From NCBI GenBank assembly GCA_964650485.1, contig CAZYTX010000030.1:1-42342 (forward strand): a stretch of 42,342 nucleotides of DNA, read 5' to 3'. Shown one piece after another: positions 8,448-17,152 of the stretch. The position numbers were made by a program, and so were the translations under genes. Below the pieces are notes generated by a model. That model did not search any database. It was not told the DNA's origin and saw nothing but the letters and a program-made list of their open reading frames with translations. The first letter of the stretch is position 1. Each line of letters opens with the position of its first letter. This DNA is from CAZYTX01 sp964650485 (GTDB lineage Bacteria > RBG-13-61-14 > DATKZS01).

Positions 8448-8912
8448 ATGGAGCAGGGCTCACAGGGGGGGCGCTTCCAGTACAAGGGCGGCGAGATCCG
8501 GCTTGACAAGGAAGGCCGCTGGTTCCACGACGGGGTGGAGATAACCCACAAGCTTACCAGGGACCTGTTCAGCAGGAACATAAAAAGGGACCCCTCCTCG
8601 GGCGGCTACATCCTGGAGATCGGGAGCGAGTGGTCGCCGGTGACAGTGGAGGACACCCCTTTCATGGTGAGGAGGGTTGACGTTAACGGGGAGAGGGCCA
8701 TTGCATTTTTGAACGACAACACCCGGGAGGACCTGGACCTCGGGTCCCTGCGGGTGGGCGGGGGCAACGTGCTCTACTGCGACGTAAAGGATGGCCTCTA
8801 CCCAGCCCGCTTCCTGCGGCCGGCCTACTACCAGCTCATGCAACGCCTTACCGAGACGGAAACAGGCTATGCAGTCAAGGTGGGCGGAAGGCTCTGGCAC
8901 ATAAAGACCTGA
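8448..8912 (+). CDS. DUF1285-like protein of unknown function
   Basis: This 154-residue soluble protein resembles the DUF1285 family. It has an early DKEGRWFHDGVEITHK segment, then LFSRNIKRD, a VEDTPFMVRRVDV strand and DLGSLRVGGGNVLYCDVKDG, ending in an aromatic-rich tail (ARFLRPAYYQLM). No catalytic motif is evident and there is no signal peptide. The gene starts three bases after the nitronate monooxygenase-like gene and shares its promoter, which suggests a functional link that cannot be named. It converges with the lipoprotein gene ending at 8934. The family match is by eye and moderately certain. Confidence 0.7.
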   Translation: MEQGSQGGRFQYKGGEIRLDKEGRWFHDGVEITHKLTRDLFSRNIKRDPSSGGYILEIGSEWSPVTVEDTPFMVRRVDVNGERAIAFLNDNTREDLDLGSLRVGGGNVLYCDVKDGLYPARFLRPAYYQLMQRLTETETGYAVKVGGRLWHIKT

Positions 8913-8933
8913 GACCTCTGCCGTGTCCAGGTA

Positions 8934-10010
8934 CTACGTTCTTCCCTGTTCCAGACGGTCCTTCATGCGGGCGAGGGCGCTTTCGAGCCTCTGCGGGGTC
9001 TCGGCTATGTCAATGGTGAAGTCCAGTGACTCGCGGGTGCCCGGGTCCGGCAGCTCCACGATGGCTTCGGTCTTTACCAGGCTGCCGACCGGGCAGGGTC
9101 TCACGGATAAGTCCACGCCCACGAGGTAGTTCGCCCAGGTCATTACACGCTTTATGATCCTGCCCTCCTTATGCTCGACGGTGAAACCCTCCACGTGCGT
9201 ATCTCTGCCGCCAATGACAGACTCATAGCGGAACATGGAATCATGGCCCGAGCCTTGTCGTATGACAGCGGAGCCCGGCTCCCCCAGCACGGCCATCAAG
9301 TCATCGCTTGCGGCCAGGTAATCGAACGCTTTTCCCCGGCCGGTCATCACCCTGGTGACCACCTGGTAGCGTTTGAAGATAACGTCGAAGAGCTCGCCCT
9401 TTGCAGGGCCGGAAAGGTAGGTCTTCCTGTCAAAGCCCGGGTCGGAGAGGCATTGCAGGTTCGCGAGAGTGTTGTCGAAAAGCGCGGTGAAGTAATCCAC
9501 CAGCTCGGTCCAGTATACCTCTTCGCTTCCCCACACCCGGGGAGGCTGGCCAAAGAAGCGGAAATCAACCCTGGCGCCTCCTTGTGCAGGAAAGAGGCCC
9601 CAGCGCTGGAAGTGGAAGGTGGGCTCGGTGGCTGCAAACCATATCTCGTAGACACCGTCCCTGATCCCGGTCCGGACGTTGGTGAAGATCAGGTTCCAGT
9701 CAATCCCCCCGACCCGCATCCTGATCCTGACCCTGTTGCCCGGGACCCTCATGTCAGTGCCGGTCCCCGCTTGCTTTACCGACTTGAACACCCCGAACTT
9801 CATTATCTCTTCGGGACCGGACCACATGTCAAAGATGGACCGCGGATCGGTATTGACCAGGACCGTGTTCTTGTAGCCTCTGAACATCACGGCGCTCGAA
9901 TCATGGCTTACTCCATTGACCGCGCCAGAAAGCCTCATGCACGAGCAGCCCCCGCAGGCGAGCGACCCTGAGAGCCCGGCAAGCATGCCTAAAATCCTTC
10001 GCCTCTCCAT
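8934..10010 (-). CDS. Putative lipoprotein of unknown function, possible tandem SRPBCC-like domains
   Basis: This 358-residue protein starts MERRRILGMLAGLSGSLACGG, a basic start, short hydrophobic stretch and SLAC lipobox, so it is probably an exported lipoprotein. The rest is rich in beta-strand-like segments. Residues around VNTDPRSIFDMWSGPEEIMKF resemble the opening of START/SRPBCC ligand-binding domains, and GRGKAFDYLAASDDLMAVL in the second half may open another copy. This fold suggestion is inference. The ATG lies directly after the TGA of the upstream Cys-rich gene, and its AGGAGG lies inside that gene's end, so translation is likely coupled. I do not recognise a specific family. Confidence 0.65.
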   Translation of the reverse strand: MERRRILGMLAGLSGSLACGGCSCMRLSGAVNGVSHDSSAVMFRGYKNTVLVNTDPRSIFDMWSGPEEIMKFGVFKSVKQAGTGTDMRVPGNRVRIRMRVGGIDWNLIFTNVRTGIRDGVYEIWFAATEPTFHFQRWGLFPAQGGARVDFRFFGQPPRVWGSEEVYWTELVDYFTALFDNTLANLQCLSDPGFDRKTYLSGPAKGELFDVIFKRYQVVTRVMTGRGKAFDYLAASDDLMAVLGEPGSAVIRQGSGHDSMFRYESVIGGRDTHVEGFTVEHKEGRIIKRVMTWANYLVGVDLSVRPCPVGSLVKTEAIVELPDPGTRESLDFTIDIAETPQRLESALARMKDRLEQGRT

Positions 10011-10829
10011 TCATCCTCCTTTTGCGCAATAGGCCCCGAGGAAAAGCTCAACCTTTGCGTCTATGATCTCGATGGCTTGCTCCAGCTCATCCCTCCTCTC
10101 CATCACGGAACCAAGGGAGAGGAGCACCCCGTTGTAGAGAGGAGCGGACATGCCAAGCCCGCGATAATCAATACTGTAGACGTGGTAGTGCTTTCCCTCG
10201 AAAAAGTACTTCCCGAACCGGCCCGGGTCCTTTGCAAAGGGCCAGCTTTCCTTGAGCCCGAGGTAGCGGCCAAAGGCCCTTGCCAGGGCCGGCTCCTGCG
10301 AGACCCTTGCCGGGTCCACCGGGGCGTGCAGCCTGCTCTCGCACAGCTCGAAGAAGTCCTTTACAAGGTCTATATCGGTTATGCACAGCCCGTACAAATA
10401 CCAGTCGCCCGCCCCGGCCATGACCGCACGGGCCTCGGCGTCCGAGAGGTAAGTATAGGCGGTGCAGCGTCCCTCTGCGCAGGTCTTTCTCCCGTACCTG
10501 CAATACTCGCGCAGCTCCCGGCCGGTGTAGGCCGGATGCAGGAGACACCCGACGCGGGTGCGGCCCTGGTCCAGGAACCCCACAAAGGGACAGGTGTAGA
10601 TGACCTCGAAGCGAGGCCGGGGCCTGCCTTTTTCCGCCTCCCTCCGCACCCGTTCGATGTCCTCGGAGGACTCGTCCCACGACTGCATGAGGCGGGTCTG
10701 TTTCTCCAGCACTCGGGCGACCAGCTCGCGGTTGTGCCCGTAAAAGTTGTATGTCCCGCAGCACGACGCGCACGATGGTATGCCCTGCATTGCGGGCCCC
10801 GGCTGACAAAGGTGGAAATCCTCTCCCAT
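10011..10829 (-). CDS. Cysteine-rich protein of unknown function, possible metal/Fe-S binder
   Basis: This 272-residue protein has no signal peptide and no recognised family. Its Cys residues cluster: PSCASCCGTYN near the N-terminus, then YTCPFVGF, RVGCLLHP, EYCRYGRKTCAEGRC and YGLC. The spacing suggests one or more iron-sulfur clusters or zinc sites; YkgJ-like Cys-rich proteins have a comparable look, but I cannot claim membership. The second half is helical, with HYHVYSIDYRGLG and a C-terminal stretch that may be a coiled coil. It is the first gene of a two-gene unit with the lipoprotein that starts at its stop codon. Upstream, TTGGAT and TAGGAT with an 18-base gap could be a weak promoter. 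Confidence 0.65.
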   Translation of the reverse strand: MGEDFHLCQPGPAMQGIPSCASCCGTYNFYGHNRELVARVLEKQTRLMQSWDESSEDIERVRREAEKGRPRPRFEVIYTCPFVGFLDQGRTRVGCLLHPAYTGRELREYCRYGRKTCAEGRCTAYTYLSDAEARAVMAGAGDWYLYGLCITDIDLVKDFFELCESRLHAPVDPARVSQEPALARAFGRYLGLKESWPFAKDPGRFGKYFFEGKHYHVYSIDYRGLGMSAPLYNGVLLSLGSVMERRDELEQAIEIIDAKVELFLGAYCAKGG

Positions 10830-10875
10830 CTCGATTATTTATCCTAGCTTTGATAGAGGGCTTAATCCAATGTTG

Positions 10876-10904
10876 TTGAAAAGCGCCCGTATTTTAATTA
10901 TGAT
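10876..10904 (+). promoter_or_regulatory. Sigma70-type promoter just before the HD-GYP gene
   Basis: TTGAAA (10876-10881), 17 bases, then TATGAT (10899-10904) is a good match. The predicted start near 10911 leaves a leader of about six bases before the ATG at 10917, and no Shine-Dalgarno sequence is visible, so the message may be almost leaderless. Confidence 0.55.
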
Positions 10905-10916
10905 GACACTTGTAAC

Positions 10917-12455
10917 ATGGAATACATATACAGCCAGGAGAGTCCGCACATTCTGGTGGTGGACGACGAGTGCGTGATCCGCGACATCCTCTCCGACTTC
11001 CTCACCTCGGAAGGCTTCCACGTCACCGCGGTGGAGGACGGCCGCCAGGCGCTCGAAGAGATGGAGAGTCAGGCATACGACCTGGTGATCACCGACCTGA
11101 AGATGCCGGAGATGGGCGGCATGGAGCTGCTCACCGAGATCGGCGAGAGGAAGTACGACACCACCACCATCATAATGACAGGCTTCGGCACGGTGGAGAC
11201 CGCCATCCAGGCCATGAAGCAGGGGGCCTACGACTACATACTCAAGCCCTTCAAGATGGACGAGATGCTCCAGGTGATAAACCGGTCCCTGGAGAAGCAG
11301 CGGCTGGAGCGCGAGAACATCAAGCTGCGCGAGGTCATGAACCTGTACAAGGTGAGCGAGGCCATGACCGGGAGCCTCAGCCTGGAGCACATCCTGGAGA
11401 TAATCCTCGAGACCACCAGGTCCGAGCTGGACGCCGACGGCGTCAGCCTGGTTCTGGAGGAGCCCAGGGACTCGGAGCAAGAGCTCTACCAGTACATTAC
11501 CCATACCCTGGCAGAGCATGACGCCGGCAAAGGGATATTCGGAGAGTTCGATTACGAGACCGCGGTGGAATGGTTCAGGGAAAAGCCCTATATCATCCTC
11601 TCCGGCTCCAAGGCAAAGCGCATCTTCACCAGGCCGCCCGAGAAGAAGGGACTGAGCTCCGTACTCTCGGTGCCCTTAAAGAGCCGCGACCAGGTGCTGG
11701 GGGTGATCAACGCATACTCGTACCGCAGGAACTACCGCTTCAGCGAGGGACAGGCAAAGGTGCTTATACTGCTGGCATCGAGGGCGGCCCAGGCAATAGC
11801 CAACGCCCGCCTGTTCGAGAACCTGCAGCGCACCTTCAGGGAGACCATACTGGGACTGGTGGGCACCCTGGAGGCAAAGGACAAGTACACCTCGGGCCAT
11901 TCCAGGAGGGTCACCGAGTACGCGGTCATGATAGCGGAGGCCATGAAGCTGCCGCAGAAGGAGATCGAGAGGATCGAGTGGGCCGGGCTGCTACACGACA
12001 TAGGCAAGATTGGCATCCGGCTGGAGGCGCTCAACAAGCCCGAGAAGATAACACACGAGGAGCACGAGATGTTCAAGGACCACTGCAAGGTGGGAAAGAA
12101 CATACTGGAGTCCATACACTTCCTCCGTGACATAATACCGTCCGTATACCACCACCACGAGTGGTTCGACGGCTCAGGATACCCCGAGGGAATAAAAGGA
12201 CAGCACATCCCCCTGGGAGCCAGGATACTGGCAGTGGCCGACTCCTACGACGCCATGACCTCGGACAGGCCCTACAGAAAGGCAATGACGCAGAAAGACG
12301 CGCTGAAAGAACTAAGGAAGTTCTCCGGAACTCAGTTCGACCCGGACATAGTGGAAACTCTGGTGAGGGCACTCCAGGACAAGGAGGAAAACCAGACAAA
12401 GCAGCAGCCAAGGGAAAAGTCAAAGGTCAAGATCGGGGCCATGAAAATCAGTTAG
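10917..12455 (+). CDS. Response regulator REC-GAF-HD-GYP, cyclic-di-GMP phosphodiesterase
   Basis: This 512-residue cytoplasmic protein joins a phosphorylation switch to cyclic-di-GMP breakdown. The receiver domain (about 10-125) has the acidic pair D16-D17, the phosphoacceptor D60 in VITDLKMPEM and the KPF lysine. A GAF-like domain follows (about 145-300). The HD-GYP domain (about 305-480) has GLLHDIGKIG, HHHEWFDGSGYPEG and ILAVADSYDAMTSDRPYR, so the metal-binding residues and the GYP signature are present. The last 30 residues are charged and rich in Lys and Gln. The gene stands alone between divergent and convergent neighbours. Its kinase may be one of those encoded at 25201-28955, but the sequence does not show this. 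Confidence 0.92.
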   Translation: MEYIYSQESPHILVVDDECVIRDILSDFLTSEGFHVTAVEDGRQALEEMESQAYDLVITDLKMPEMGGMELLTEIGERKYDTTTIIMTGFGTVETAIQAMKQGAYDYILKPFKMDEMLQVINRSLEKQRLERENIKLREVMNLYKVSEAMTGSLSLEHILEIILETTRSELDADGVSLVLEEPRDSEQELYQYITHTLAEHDAGKGIFGEFDYETAVEWFREKPYIILSGSKAKRIFTRPPEKKGLSSVLSVPLKSRDQVLGVINAYSYRRNYRFSEGQAKVLILLASRAAQAIANARLFENLQRTFRETILGLVGTLEAKDKYTSGHSRRVTEYAVMIAEAMKLPQKEIERIEWAGLLHDIGKIGIRLEALNKPEKITHEEHEMFKDHCKVGKNILESIHFLRDIIPSVYHHHEWFDGSGYPEGIKGQHIPLGARILAVADSYDAMTSDRPYRKAMTQKDALKELRKFSGTQFDPDIVETLVRALQDKEENQTKQQPREKSKVKIGAMKIS

Positions 12456-12578
12456 CGGTGCCTTGCCAGCCCCGAAGGGGCGGCGGTAAGAAGGCAGAGT
12501 GTCTCTGCTCACAAACCGACCCGGCATCGTGCACGAAGCAGGATCATGCAGAGAGGCGGGGCGCTATGGTTCCAGGTA

Positions 12579-14948
12579 CTACCTGGCAGGCCTTTTATCA
12601 TCGAGGCTTATAACGTAGTCCTTCCCAATCTCCAGGCTAAAAGGACGGCCTTTGAGGAACACCCTGAAGGAGCTTTGCGAAAGGGAGCCGTAGGGGTCGG
12701 TGAGCTTGAGCCTGACCGCGGGGGCATTAAGGAGCGGGGCTTCAGTTTGGCTCTCGAGCTCGACCAGGGGCAGGTCCCTGCCGGCCTCGACATAGAAGAA
12801 GTCGCTCCTGCCGGAGAACTCGATCGCCCGGCGCACGTGGCCCTTGACCTTGGCGGTGTGCTCGAACACGAACCTCTCCCCCTGGTGCCTCTCCAGGATC
12901 ATCTCCATTGTAAATGCCGAGCTCCACCCGAACTGGAAGGAGGAGTAGCCCCCCTTGGAGTACTCGCTCTTGTACTTGCCGGTCAGGGGGTCATAGGTCT
13001 CGTAGATACCCTTCATGCCGTCCTGGTCGGCCATCATCTCAAGCAGCCGCTCCCGGAGCTCCTCGGCCTCATCCTCGTAGCCGAACCTGAAAAGCGCCTC
13101 CAAAGCCGAGTAAGCGGTCACCAGCCAGATATGCGATTTCCACCCGCTCTCGGTGCGGTCAAACCGGGGGTCGTTGTACGCCACCGTGGGTACGGGGTAT
13201 TTGCCGAAGAACTCGTCGGGGTCGAGGAGGTGCTCCTCGATCACCGCCCTGGCCTTGGCTTCGTCCCGGGTGGCGCCGAGGAAGGCCGGGAACCAGATGG
13301 CCGGGGTCAGCACCTTGAAGTGGTGGTACTTGTCCGAGCCGACCCAGGAGTAGGTGTCGAACCAGGCCTTTGCCTCCTGGTCCCACAGCAGTGCGTCAAT
13401 CTTCTGAGCCAGTACATCGGCCTTCTCCCGCCAGTCGTCCGCTTCCTGTTCGAGACCGAGCTCCCCGGCCCACCTCGCCATGGCAAGGTAGTACGAGTAC
13501 ATCCAGGAGTTCAGGTCAACCGACTCCAGTGGCTTTATTTTCGATCCCAGTATCTCTCCCAGGTTCCCGTAGTAGGGAATGAACATCATCTTTTTCACGT
13601 AGTCGGCCCGGGGGGAGTTGTCCCAGCCGCCCTCGTCCTGGCTCAGGTACTCGAACAGGCCGTTGTTGTTCCGGTCCCTGTTGTCGGACCACCATTCCAG
13701 GAAGGGCTTGCTCGACTCGTACATGGTCCTTGTAAACTCCAATGAGCCCGGGTCGCTCGGGTGCACGATCCTCGCCCCGGCAAAGCCGAACACCGGCGGC
13801 TGGGAATGGGGTGTGAGCGGCTCCATCCACTCGTTGGTCATGTGCGAGATAAACCCTTCCTTCTCCTGGACCCCTAACATGGTGAGGATGGCGTCCCTGG
13901 CCCGGGCCGGCCGGTACTCGCCGTAGCCCAGGGCCTGGAACCCGGAGTCCCACAGCCAGAACCAGTTGTAATGCACCTTGGTGGGCACGCAACCGAAGTG
14001 GCGCATGTTCTCGCGGGGTGCATAGAGCGCGTTCTCGAGCGCGGCCGCGGACATGAGGTACAGCTCCAGACTGCTTTTGTCCCCGGGGGCAAGGTGCGGC
14101 TTTGGCAGAGATAGACCGTCCATCATGGCGAGCGAAGATTGCCAGGCGTCATCCGGGGTGCTGAAGCTGTTTTGCCCCCGTTCGGAAAGGGCCTGGGCAT
14201 GGGTCTTGGAGTCGGGCGAAAAGGCCAGCACCCAGGAGTACCATTCAGACTCTCCCGGGCCGAGCAAGGTCTGCTCTTCCTTGATCTCGATGCGGCCGGC
14301 TGAAATACCAGCTCCTTCCGAGGGAATCACCGCGAGGCAGTTCATCCGCGGCCACAAAAAGGGCCTTACCGAGAACTTTACTATGAGCCTGCCACTCTCG
14401 CCTTCTCGGAGAGCATGGAAGAACCGGGAGTTCTTCTCGAAGCGGAGCAGAGGAGACACGGAGCGCCTCCCCGGCGAGGTGTTCTTTATCCTTATGCTTA
14501 AGAGGTATTGATCGGTTCCCAGGAAGCTCGCCTTTTGCAAAAGCTCGAACCCCTGGAGGCGGGCCTCTTCCTCCCACCCGAAATAGCTGAACTCGATGTT
14601 CCGCTCCAGGGCCTCTTCTATGGCCCCTTGATCCGTTGCCAGCACCACCGAGCTGGTGGCGAAAAGACCCGTCTGCGAGTAGTCCAGCACGTGCTTTCCA
14701 GTGGCGCAGGCAAAATGCAGCACGCCTCCCGGAGCATTGCTCCGCACCTCGGCCTTGATACCCGCGTGGCTGGCAAAGGGGCTTAAGGGGCCGCCGTTGT
14801 CCCGGAAGCGGCCGGCGAACTCGGACACGTAGCTGGGCGCGCCTGAAAAAGACACTCCCGGAACAAAGGAAACTGCTTCCGCCTTCAACCCCGGCACCGC
14901 CTGGCAGTAAAAGAGAACGCAAAATATGATTAGAAGCCTTCTTGTCAT
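12579..14948 (-). CDS. Secreted (alpha/alpha)6-barrel glycoside hydrolase, GH63-like
   Basis: This 789-residue protein begins with a clear signal peptide (MTRRLLIIFCVLFYCQAVPG). A beta-rich N-terminal half is followed by a helical toroid typical of GH63/GH37-type inverting glycosidases, with WLWDSGFQALGYGEYRP, GFISHMTNEW, DEGGWDNSPR, WMYSYYLAMARWAGELG, YPVPTVAYNDPRF, SHIWLVTAYSALEALF and YETYDPLTG. By analogy the Asp in GWDNSP would be the acid and the Glu in YETYDP the base. Likely substrates are alpha-glucosides, alpha-mannosides or related small glycosides in the periplasm or outside; I cannot narrow this. The gene is single, divergent from the persulfide reductase with an 80-base gap. Confidence 0.8.
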   Translation of the reverse strand: MTRRLLIIFCVLFYCQAVPGLKAEAVSFVPGVSFSGAPSYVSEFAGRFRDNGGPLSPFASHAGIKAEVRSNAPGGVLHFACATGKHVLDYSQTGLFATSSVVLATDQGAIEEALERNIEFSYFGWEEEARLQGFELLQKASFLGTDQYLLSIRIKNTSPGRRSVSPLLRFEKNSRFFHALREGESGRLIVKFSVRPFLWPRMNCLAVIPSEGAGISAGRIEIKEEQTLLGPGESEWYSWVLAFSPDSKTHAQALSERGQNSFSTPDDAWQSSLAMMDGLSLPKPHLAPGDKSSLELYLMSAAALENALYAPRENMRHFGCVPTKVHYNWFWLWDSGFQALGYGEYRPARARDAILTMLGVQEKEGFISHMTNEWMEPLTPHSQPPVFGFAGARIVHPSDPGSLEFTRTMYESSKPFLEWWSDNRDRNNNGLFEYLSQDEGGWDNSPRADYVKKMMFIPYYGNLGEILGSKIKPLESVDLNSWMYSYYLAMARWAGELGLEQEADDWREKADVLAQKIDALLWDQEAKAWFDTYSWVGSDKYHHFKVLTPAIWFPAFLGATRDEAKARAVIEEHLLDPDEFFGKYPVPTVAYNDPRFDRTESGWKSHIWLVTAYSALEALFRFGYEDEAEELRERLLEMMADQDGMKGIYETYDPLTGKYKSEYSKGGYSSFQFGWSSAFTMEMILERHQGERFVFEHTAKVKGHVRRAIEFSGRSDFFYVEAGRDLPLVELESQTEAPLLNAPAVRLKLTDPYGSLSQSSFRVFLKGRPFSLEIGKDYVISLDDKRPAR

Positions 14949-15028
14949 TTGTTGAATGTAGCTTGTAAGAAGTTATATCATCCTTAACCATTAAAATAAA
15001 GCGTTCGTTTTTCCGGAGGTGTAAACCA

Positions 15029-16729
15029 ATGAAGCTGGTGATAGTGGGAGGCGTTGCAGGAGGCGCCGCGGGGGCCACCAGGGCGAGAAGGGTGGACGAG
15101 AAGGCCGAGATCATAATGTTCGAGAGGGGCGAGCACGTGTCCTTTTCAAACTGCGGACTGCCGTATTACATCGGCAAAGAGATCGAGGAGCGCGACGAGC
15201 TTTTTGTAACTTCAAAGCAAAAGTTTAAAAGCCGGTTCAACATAGACGTGCGCACCATGCAGGAAGTCATTGCAATAGACAGGACACAAAAGCGCGTGCA
15301 GGTCATGGACCATGCCGGGGGCGAGACATACTTCGAGACCTATGACAAGCTCATACTCTCGCCCGGAGCAAGGCCAATAAGGCCGCCCCTGCCGGGCGTG
15401 GAGCAGGAAAACATATTCACCTTGCGGGACGTAAGGGATACGGACCGGATAGTGAATTACATGGAAGGAAACAGCGTGGAATCCGCTGTGGTGGTGGGCG
15501 GTGGTTTTATCGGCCTGGAGATGGCGGAGAACCTGGTGCGCAGGGGCGCAAAGGTGACGGTGATAGAGATGCTGGAGCAGGTCATGCCTCCCCTGGACTT
15601 CGAGATGGCGGCCATCATACAACAGCACCTGCGCGACAAGGGCGTGGACCTGCGCTGCGGGGACGCGGTGGAGTCGTTCCAGGAAAGCCGCGGCCGCACC
15701 TTGGTCACCACAAGAAGCGGTGCCAGGGTGGAGGCTGACATGGTGCTGCTGGCAGCGGGAGTAAAACCGGAGAGCGACATTGCAAGAGCGGCGGGGCTTT
15801 CCATCGGAAGGCTCGGCGGAATACAGGTTGACGAGACAATGAGGACCTCGGACCCGGACGTGTTCGCGGTGGGGGACGCGGTCGAGGTAAAGGAATTCGT
15901 AACCGGCGAGAGCATGCTGGCGCCCCTGGCAGGACCAGCGGCAAAACAGGCCAGGATAGCCGCGGACAACGCACTGGGAAAAAGCGAGACCTTCACCCGG
16001 GTGCAGGGAACCGCGGTGGTAAGGATATTCGACAAGGTGGCCGCATCCACAGGCAGCAGCGAGAAGTCCCTGGAAAAAGCGGGCAGGCCGTACTTGGCCT
16101 CATTCACCCACTCCTATCACCATGCTTCCTACTACCCGGGGGCCGAGAGCATGTCAATAAAGCTTTTGTACGACCCGGACAGCGGCCTCCTGCTGGGAGC
16201 GCAGGCGGTCGGGGGCCACGGCGTTGACAAGAGGATTGACGTGCTGGCAACAGCCATGCGCGCGGGGATGACGGTGTTCGACCTACGGGAGCTCGAGCTG
16301 GCCTACGCCCCCCAGTTCGGCTCGGCCAAGGACCCGGTCAACATCGCCGGGTACGTGGCCTCGAACATACTGAGAGGGGACGTGGAGGTCGTGCACTGGC
16401 ACGAGCTCGCCGGGCTCGACCAGGATTCATACCAGGTCCTGGACGTGCGCTCGCAAGACGAGGCCGGCCGGCAGGGAGAGATACCAGGCTCCATGAGAAT
16501 CTACATTGACGAGCTCAGGGACAGGCTCTCGCAGCTCGACAGACAAAAGACATACGTAACATACTGCACGGTAAGCTACAGGGCATACCTCGCCTACCGC
16601 ATACTGGTGCAGGACGGGTTCAAGGCGAAGCTCCTGAGCGGAGGGATCGAGACTTACTTGCACCCGTCAAAGGAAAGAGGCACTCGCAAGGAGGACGCGG
16701 CCTGCCCTGAGAGCGCCGCGGCTGATTAA
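15029..16729 (+). CDS. CoA-disulfide / NADH:persulfide reductase with C-terminal rhodanese domain
   Basis: This 566-residue flavoprotein reduces CoA disulfide, CoA persulfide or polysulfide with NAD(P)H. The N-terminal FAD motif is VIVGGVAGGAAGATRAR. The single redox Cys is C42 in SFSNCGLPYYIG, the pattern of CoA-disulfide reductases and NADH oxidases. The NAD(P)H motif is VVVGGGFIGLEMAENL, and DVFAVGDAVEV marks the second FAD contact. A rhodanese domain (about 455-550) ends with catalytic Cys in VTYCTVSYRAY, the fusion seen in sulfur-respiring and sulfate-reducing bacteria. GGAGGTG lies eight bases before the ATG. The fusion points to persulfide handling in an anaerobic sulfur metabolism. 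Substrate preference is inferred. Confidence 0.9.
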   Translation: MKLVIVGGVAGGAAGATRARRVDEKAEIIMFERGEHVSFSNCGLPYYIGKEIEERDELFVTSKQKFKSRFNIDVRTMQEVIAIDRTQKRVQVMDHAGGETYFETYDKLILSPGARPIRPPLPGVEQENIFTLRDVRDTDRIVNYMEGNSVESAVVVGGGFIGLEMAENLVRRGAKVTVIEMLEQVMPPLDFEMAAIIQQHLRDKGVDLRCGDAVESFQESRGRTLVTTRSGARVEADMVLLAAGVKPESDIARAAGLSIGRLGGIQVDETMRTSDPDVFAVGDAVEVKEFVTGESMLAPLAGPAAKQARIAADNALGKSETFTRVQGTAVVRIFDKVAASTGSSEKSLEKAGRPYLASFTHSYHHASYYPGAESMSIKLLYDPDSGLLLGAQAVGGHGVDKRIDVLATAMRAGMTVFDLRELELAYAPQFGSAKDPVNIAGYVASNILRGDVEVVHWHELAGLDQDSYQVLDVRSQDEAGRQGEIPGSMRIYIDELRDRLSQLDRQKTYVTYCTVSYRAYLAYRILVQDGFKAKLLSGGIETYLHPSKERGTRKEDAACPESAAAD

Positions 16730-16777
16730 AAGGAAAAAACCTCGAACGTCCTTCACGGTTCTGAGACTAGAGAAACA

Positions 16778-16803
16778 GACGGGCGGGCAAAAGCCCGCCC
16801 GTC
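16778..16803. terminator. Perfect hairpin between convergent reductase and dodecin genes
   Basis: An 11-base-pair perfect stem (GACGGGCGGGC / GCCCGCCCGTC) with an AAAA loop lies between two genes that end towards each other. On the minus strand it is followed by the T-containing GTCTGTTTCTCT. It can serve both directions. Confidence 0.75.
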
Positions 16804-16826
16804 AGCAGTCCCCAATGCAAGGATTA

Positions 16827-17042
16827 CTATTCCTTGCCCATGTACTTGAAAGAGACCTTGACACGGGCGCGGAAGGCGGCCACCTTGCCTTCCTCAAGCT
16901 TCATGTCCAGCTCCGAGATCTCCGCGATACGGAGGTCCCGCAATGACTTGGAAGCAGTGTCCAAAGCGTTCTTGGCAGCCTGCTCCCATGACTCCTTGCT
17001 CGTGCCCACCAGCTCGATAATCTTGTACGTACTCTCCGGCAT
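16827..17042 (-). CDS. Dodecin, flavin-binding protein
   Basis: This 71-residue protein matches dodecins, which form hollow twelve-subunit shells that store or buffer riboflavin, FMN or FAD. The family core is visible: YKIIELVGTSKESWEQAAKNA, LRDLRIAEISELDMKLEEGKV and the C-terminal strand AFRARVKVSFKY. The Trp in SKESWEQAA is the residue that stacks on the flavin. AGGAGG lies seven bases before the ATG. Its own promoter is predicted at 17114-17141. It sits beside a flavoenzyme gene but converges with it, so a direct operon link is excluded. Confidence 0.93.
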   Translation of the reverse strand: MPESTYKIIELVGTSKESWEQAAKNALDTASKSLRDLRIAEISELDMKLEEGKVAAFRARVKVSFKYMGKE

Positions 17043-17113
17043 GACTCTCCTCCTTTCTTTTTTTGAAGTGTTAAGCTAAACCCTTGCCTCGATCAGCAAT
17101 TAGAGTTAGTGGA

Positions 17114-17141
17114 AATATAACTATCATAAAACAGGTGTCCA
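17114..17141 (-). promoter_or_regulatory. Sigma70-type promoter of dodecin
   Basis: On the minus strand TGGACA (17141-17136) and TATATT (17119-17114) are 16 bases apart, each one mismatch from consensus. The predicted leader is about 65 bases. Confidence 0.45.
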
Positions 17142-17152
17142 GGGCAAATCCG

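Noticed and set aside
12469..12481. GCCCC-GAA-GGGGC hairpin after the HD-GYP gene as a terminator
   Set aside because: The stem is only five pairs and no T-run follows on either strand; support is too weak for a feature.
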